From Agrococcus sp. SGAir0287 (lineage in GTDB: Bacteria > Actinomycetota > Actinomycetes > Actinomycetales > Microbacteriaceae): a stretch of DNA of 64,000 nucleotides. How positions within the stretch are numbered: position 1 is the first letter of the stretch; every line of letters begins with the position of its first letter. A program made the position numbers and the translations under genes. Location of the stretch: the NCBI RefSeq assembly GCF_005484985.1, contig NZ_CP027942.1:1488001-1552000 (forward strand), read 5' to 3'. The notes under the pieces are model-generated. The model did not search any database. It was not told the origin of the DNA and saw only the letters and a program-made list of their open reading frames with translations. This document shows positions 60,151 through 64,000 of the stretch, in pieces.

Positions 60151-61608
60151 TCAGTCGGCGCGGCCGGTGAGCTTCTCGCGCAGCGCGGCGAGCGCCTCGT
60201 CGTCGGCGAGCGTGCCGCCGCCGTTCGACTCGGAGGAGTACGACGAGCCCGTCGAGACGCCGGCGGCGACGTCGGCCGCCTCGGCCTCGCGGGACGCCCG
60301 CACCTGCTCCTTGTGCGCCTCCCAGCGCGCCTGGGCGGCCGCGTACTCGGCCTCCCACGCCTCGCGCTGGGCGTCGAAGCCCTCGCGCCACTCGTTCGTC
60401 TCCGGGTCGAAGCCCTCGGGGAACTTGTAGTTGCCCTGCTCGTCGTACTCGGCGAGCATGCCGTACAGCGCGGGGTCGAACTCGGTGGCGTCGGGGTCGA
60501 CGTCGAAGTTCGCCTGCTTGAGCGACAGCGAGATGCGGCGACGCTCGAGGTCGATGTCGATGATCTTGACGAAGACCTCGTCGTTGACCGACACGACCTG
60601 GTCGGCGGTCTCGACGTGCTTGTCGGAGAGCTCCGAGATGTGCACGAGGCCCTCGATGCCGTCCGCGACGCGCACGAACGCACCGAACGTGACGAGCTTC
60701 GTGACCTTGCCCGGCGCGACCTGCCCGATGGCGTGCGTGCGGGCGAAGACCTGCCACGGGTCCTCCTGCGTCGCCTTGAGCGACAGCGAGACGCGCTCGC
60801 GATCGCGCTCGACGGTGAGGACCTCGACCGTGACCTCCTGGCCGACCTCGACGACCTCGGAGGCGTGCTCGATGTGCTTCCACGAGAGCTCCGAGACGTG
60901 CACGAGGCCGTCGACGCCGCCGAGGTCGACGAACGCGCCGAAGTTGACGATCGACGAGACGACGCCCTTGCGGATCTGGCCCTTCTGGAGGCCGTCGAGG
61001 AACTGCGTGCGCGAGGCGGACTGCGTCTCCTCGAGCAGCGCACGACGCGAGAGCACCACGTTGTTGCGGTTCTTGTCGAGCTCGAGGATCTTCGCCTCGA
61101 TCTCCTGGCCGAGGTACGGCGTGAGGTCGCGGACGCGACGGAGCTCGATGAGCGACGCGGGCAGGAAGCCGCGCAGGCCGATGTCGACGATGAGGCCGCC
61201 CTTGACGACCTCGATGACCGAGCCGGTCACGACGCCGTCGGTCTCCTTGATCTTCTCGACGTCGCCCCATGCGCGCTCGTACTGGGCGCGCTTCTTGGAG
61301 AGGATCAGGCGACCCTCCTTGTCCTCCTTCTGGAGGACGAGCGCCTCGACGGCGTCGCCGACCTCGACGACCTCGGTGGGGTCGACGTCGTGCTTGATGG
61401 AGAGCTCGCGCGAGGGGATGACGCCCTCGGTCTTGTAGCCCACGTCGAGAAGGACCTCGTCGCGGTCGATCTTGACGACGGTGCCCTCGATCAGGTCGCC
61501 GTCGTTGAAGAACTTCAGGGTCTTCTCGACGGCGGCCATGAAGTCGTCGGCGCTGCCGATGTCGTTCACGGCGACCTGCTTCGGAGCCTTGGTCGTTGCA
61601 GTGGTCAT
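60151..61608 (-). CDS. rpsA: 30S ribosomal protein S1
   Basis: 485-residue S1 with four OB-fold S1 motifs, the actinobacterial form. The repeats start near residues 36 (GDLIEGTVVKIDRDEVLLDVGYKTEGVIP), 120 (GDVEKIKE...GSVIEVVKGGLIVDIGLRGFLP), 208 (GQIRKGVVSSIVNFGAFVDLGGVDGLVHVSEL) and 293 (HAIGQVAPGKVTKLVTFGAFVRVADGIEGLVHISEL), all given in parts. The C-terminal 110 residues are acidic, Glu/Ala-rich and disordered. It binds mRNA on the ribosome, and in this organism leaderless messages would bypass it. The 5' leader is about 100 nt. Confidence 0.97.
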   Translation of the reverse strand: MTTATTKAPKQVAVNDIGSADDFMAAVEKTLKFFNDGDLIEGTVVKIDRDEVLLDVGYKTEGVIPSRELSIKHDVDPTEVVEVGDAVEALVLQKEDKEGRLILSKKRAQYERAWGDVEKIKETDGVVTGSVIEVVKGGLIVDIGLRGFLPASLIELRRVRDLTPYLGQEIEAKILELDKNRNNVVLSRRALLEETQSASRTQFLDGLQKGQIRKGVVSSIVNFGAFVDLGGVDGLVHVSELSWKHIEHASEVVEVGQEVTVEVLTVERDRERVSLSLKATQEDPWQVFARTHAIGQVAPGKVTKLVTFGAFVRVADGIEGLVHISELSDKHVETADQVVSVNDEVFVKIIDIDLERRRISLSLKQANFDVDPDATEFDPALYGMLAEYDEQGNYKFPEGFDPETNEWREGFDAQREAWEAEYAAAQARWEAHKEQVRASREAEAADVAAGVSTGSSYSSESNGGGTLADDEALAALREKLTGRAD

Positions 61609-61714
61609 GTGGTGTTGGTTGCCTTCGGTTCGGACAGAGTCGGGCCCGTGGATGATCCAGGATGGATGTGGTCCGCGAGCATGCGGAAGTGAGTGCCGCC
61701 AGAGGCGACGGTCC

Positions 61715-61720
61715 AGGCTA
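61715..61720 (-). promoter_or_regulatory. -10 candidate for rpsA
   Basis: Minus-strand TAGCCT (TANNNT) in the 156-nt gap between rpsA and the 159-residue gene, predicting a leader of about 100 nt. I found no strong secondary structure that would prove autoregulation. Confidence 0.4.
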
Positions 61721-61764
61721 TCGCATCCGTGGCGCGCCCGCAGCCGGGGCTGCGTCCCGGTCGC

Positions 61765-62244
61765 TCAGTCGTGGGCGAGCGCTGCAAGGATCAGCAGCGT
61801 GCCGACCGGATCGCCGCCCCACCGCGTGGCCATGTCCTGGCCGAGCATTCCGCGCTCGACCAGCAGGGCGAGCGCCGCATCCTTGTCGGCCGTCGCGGCG
61901 GCGAGCCACGCCTGCTCGACGCGCTCCTGCCATGCCTCCATGGCGCGCTCGGCCTGCTCGACGACCACGTCGACCTCGTCGTCCCAACGATCGAGCGGCG
62001 TGGGCTCGGTCGGCGGCGCCTGCTGGCCGAGCAGCCACCCCCGCCATCGCTTCGGCGACGGTCGTGGCGCGCGCTCGGGTCGGCGGGCGAGCAGCTCGAG
62101 CGTGGCGGCCTTCGCCGCATCCGCGATCGCGATGGCCTCGGCACCACGGGCGTCGTCGCCGATCGCGGCGCGCTCCACGGCGGCGAGCCCGTCGAAGTGC
62201 TCGACGGGCTCGCGGATCGTCGCGGCGAGGTCGACGGCGTTCAT
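61765..62244 (-). CDS. hypothetical protein coupled to the DUF885 gene
   Basis: 159-residue soluble, helical protein I do not recognise. It begins MNAVDLAATIREPVEHFDGL, has a charged middle with WRGWLLGQQAPP, an acidic amphipathic helix (WDDEVDVVVEQAERAMEAWQERVEQAWL, about residues 90-117, in parts), and ends TRWGGDPVGTLLILAALAHD. The ATG overlaps the DUF885 stop (ATGA), so it is co-translated with that gene. Its codon use looks normal for the window. Confidence 0.75.
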   Translation of the reverse strand: MNAVDLAATIREPVEHFDGLAAVERAAIGDDARGAEAIAIADAAKAATLELLARRPERAPRPSPKRWRGWLLGQQAPPTEPTPLDRWDDEVDVVVEQAERAMEAWQERVEQAWLAAATADKDAALALLVERGMLGQDMATRWGGDPVGTLLILAALAHD

Positions 62245-63923
62245 CGGCCCCGCAGCACCGCGCCCTTCAGGGTGTCGAGACCGACGCCGCCGATGTTCAG
62301 CACCCGCATGTGGAAGTCCTTGAGGTCGAACGCGTCGCCCTCGGCGGCCTTCGCCTCGTCGCGGATCTGCTCGAAGATGCGCTGGCCGATCTTGTACGAC
62401 GGCGCCTGCCCCGGCCACCCGAAGTAGCGGTTCACCTCGAAGCGCACGAACGGCTCGTTCATGTTGACGTTCGAGCGCATGAACTCGAAGGCGTAGTCGA
62501 AGTCCCACGTGCCCGCGCCGTCGAGGCGCGGCTTGCCGAGGTGCACGCCGATGTCGAGCACGACGCGCGCGGCGCGCATCCGCTGCCCGTCGAGCATGCC
62601 CAGGCGGTCGGCCGGGTCGTCGAGGTACCCGAGCGACTCCATGAGGCGCTCGGCGTACAGCGCCCATCCCTCCGCGTGGCCCGACGTGCCGGCGAGGCGA
62701 CGCCACGTGTTGAGCTGGGCGCGGTTGTACGTCGCCTGCGCGATCTGCAGGTGATGCCCCGGCACGCCCTCGTGGTAGACGGTCGTGAGCTCGCGCCACG
62801 TGTCGAACTCCGTGACGCCCTTCGGCACCGACCACCACATGCGCCCGGGCCGCGAGAAGTCGTCGGCGGGTCCCGTGTAGTAGATGCCGCCCGTCTGGGT
62901 GGGCGCGATCATGCACTCGAGCGCGCGGATCGGCTCGGCGATGTCGAAGTGCGTCCTGCCGAGCTCCTCGATGGCGGCGTCGCTCGTCTCCTGCATCCAC
63001 GCCTTGAGGGCGTCGGTGCCGTGCAGCTTGCGGGACGCGTCGCCGTCGAGGTGCGCGATGGCCTCGGCGACCGTCGCGCCGGGCAGGATCTCGCGCGCGA
63101 TGCGCTCCTGCTCGTCGCGCATCCGGGCGAGCTCCTCGATGCCCCACTCGTACGTCTCGTCGAGGTCGACCGTGGCACCGAGGAAGCGGCGCGACATGAG
63201 CTGGTAGAACTCCCGGCCCACCGCGTCCTCCTCGCGTGCCGCCGGCAGCAGCTCGTCGCGCAGGAAGTCGCGCAGCACGCCGTACGCGCGCGTCGCCGAC
63301 TGCGCGCCGCCCTGCAGGTCGCTGCGGAGCCCCTGGCTCAGCTCCCCCTCGTCGGTGCTCGCGTCGTTCGCGAGGTCGTGGAAGAAGCCCGCCCCCTCGC
63401 CCATGTCCTCGAGCTGCTCGAGCACCTGCTCGACCTGACGCCGCGCGGGCGTGTTGCCCGCCTCGATGCCGGCGCGCAGGCTGTCGACGTAGCCGTCGAT
63501 CGCTCCGCGCACGGTGCGCAGGCGACCCGAGATGTCGCTCCAGTGCTCCTCGGTCGCGGTGGGCATCATGTCGAAGACGTCGCGGATGCCCTGCGCCTCG
63601 GAGGCGATGTTGTTGAGGTCGCGCTGCCACCAGCCCGACTCCAGCGTCTCGATCTCGAGCTCGAGCTCGCGGGCGAGATCGGTCTTCGTGACCCAGTCGA
63701 CATCGTCGACGGGCTCCTCGGCCGCGAGGGCCGCGAGGGTGCCGCGCGCCGCCTCGAGCCGCGGCGCGATGCCCTCGCGCGACAGGTCGCCGTACTGCGT
63801 CTTGTCGCCCTCGGTGCCGAGCCAGACGCGCGTGCGCGGCTCGAGCTCGATCTCCTTCTGCACGACCGCCTCGGCGATCGCGTCGATGGGCGTGGGGGTG
63901 CGTTCCTGCGGGGTCTCCGTCAT
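62241..63923 (-). CDS. DUF885-family putative metallo-hydrolase/peptidase
   Basis: 560-residue protein of the DUF885 family. The putative zinc site YHEGVPGHHLQIAQ (about residues 383-396, HExxxxHH) resembles an M32/M3-like peptidase helix. GGIYYTGPADDFSRPGRMWWSVP (about 345-367, in parts) and NRYFGWPGQAPSYKIGQ (about 500-516) are family stretches. No signal peptide is present. Members are thought to be carboxypeptidase-like, but no activity can be assigned from sequence. It is first in a two-gene unit with a leaderless-type promoter. Confidence 0.88.
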   Translation of the reverse strand: MTETPQERTPTPIDAIAEAVVQKEIELEPRTRVWLGTEGDKTQYGDLSREGIAPRLEAARGTLAALAAEEPVDDVDWVTKTDLARELELEIETLESGWWQRDLNNIASEAQGIRDVFDMMPTATEEHWSDISGRLRTVRGAIDGYVDSLRAGIEAGNTPARRQVEQVLEQLEDMGEGAGFFHDLANDASTDEGELSQGLRSDLQGGAQSATRAYGVLRDFLRDELLPAAREEDAVGREFYQLMSRRFLGATVDLDETYEWGIEELARMRDEQERIAREILPGATVAEAIAHLDGDASRKLHGTDALKAWMQETSDAAIEELGRTHFDIAEPIRALECMIAPTQTGGIYYTGPADDFSRPGRMWWSVPKGVTEFDTWRELTTVYHEGVPGHHLQIAQATYNRAQLNTWRRLAGTSGHAEGWALYAERLMESLGYLDDPADRLGMLDGQRMRAARVVLDIGVHLGKPRLDGAGTWDFDYAFEFMRSNVNMNEPFVRFEVNRYFGWPGQAPSYKIGQRIFEQIRDEAKAAEGDAFDLKDFHMRVLNIGGVGLDTLKGAVLRGR

Positions 63924-63930
63924 GATCCCG

Positions 63931-63936
63931 ACCCTA
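63931..63936 (-). promoter_or_regulatory. leaderless-type -10 for the DUF885 gene
   Basis: Minus-strand TAGGGT (TANNNT) ends exactly 7 nt before the ATG at 63923, predicting transcription from the start codon. Confidence 0.45.
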
Positions 63937-63969
63937 CCCGCGCGAGGTGGGAGGGGCCCGGGCAGCCGG

Positions 63970-64000
63970 CTACGCCAGCAGGGGCAGCACGGCCTCCTCG
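63970..64000 (-). CDS. possible C-terminus of a minus-strand gene at the window edge
   Basis: On the minus strand the last bases read E-E-A-V-L-P-L-L-A followed by TAG, 33 nt upstream of the DUF885 promoter. Too short to identify; it may be chance. Confidence 0.3.
   Translation of the reverse strand, partial: EEAVLPLLA

Overview
The window is a compact, very GC-rich chromosomal segment of an aerobic actinobacterium. Small RbpA, WhiA, OpcA, a SUF cluster with a Rieske ferredoxin, SURF1/CtaA/CtaB and TANNNT -10 elements close to start codons all point to Actinomycetota. Gene content and protein style suggest Microbacteriaceae (for example Agrococcus-like), but the genus is inference. I see no rRNA, tRNA, CRISPR array, insertion sequence, prophage or origin. 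No gene-free gap exceeds 300 bases.

Layout. (1) 1-9.96 kb: truncated fabG; DUF3099 / small Cys protein / SURF1; a TRIC-type channel; an ABC-F ATPase; an MFS exporter; an ABC-2 exporter pair; PnuC; BioY; an anchored esterase. (2) 10.0-11.8 kb: DEAD-box RNA helicase. (3) 11.8-20.9 kb: a CUT2 sugar-uptake operon (ROK regulator, lipoprotein, ATPase, two permeases, Gfo/Idh dehydrogenase), then a divergent small ORF and a LacI regulator. This region holds the most non-coding structure: a 13-bp tandem repeat, a palindromic operator candidate and a duplicated permease-permease junction. (4) 21.0-25.1 kb: sufB-sufD-ferredoxin-sufC-sufT. (5) 25.3-28.1 kb: ctaA, a Ppx/GppA phosphatase and ctaB (haem A synthesis). 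(6) 28.3-36.3 kb: tkt-tal-pgi-zwf-opcA-pgl, the pentose phosphate operon. (7) 36.4-47.5 kb: rbpA-secG-tpiA-pgk-gap, sodA, then whiA-rapZ-uvrC and uvrA. (8) 47.6-55.2 kb: dps; a translationally coupled operon for 5-oxoproline (pyroglutamate) metabolism (NRAMP-related transporter, PxpA, D-glutamate cyclase-family protein, PxpB-PxpC fusion, biotin carboxylase-BCCP); and a divergent GntR regulator. (9) 55.2-64 kb: uvrB, a serine hydrolase, coaE, DUF4126, rpsA, a small unknown and a DUF885 protein.

How the genes work together. Most transcription units are tightly packed, with 4-base ATGA/GTGA overlaps implying translational coupling. Perfect hairpins separate convergent units (20920-20959, 36346-36386, 60097-60132, 11842-11867). 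The most interesting part is the 48.3-54.6 kb operon. It combines every gene type of the B. subtilis ycsFGI-kipIAR cluster with a biotin carboxylase-BCCP. KipI/KipA-type domains are the carboxyltransferase part of urea carboxylase, so the operon could encode a split urea-carboxylase-like machine working on 5-oxoproline-related chemistry. Its transporter has lost both hallmark NRAMP metal-binding motifs. A TNGTNNNACNA-type palindrome next to a good promoter links it to the adjacent GntR regulator.
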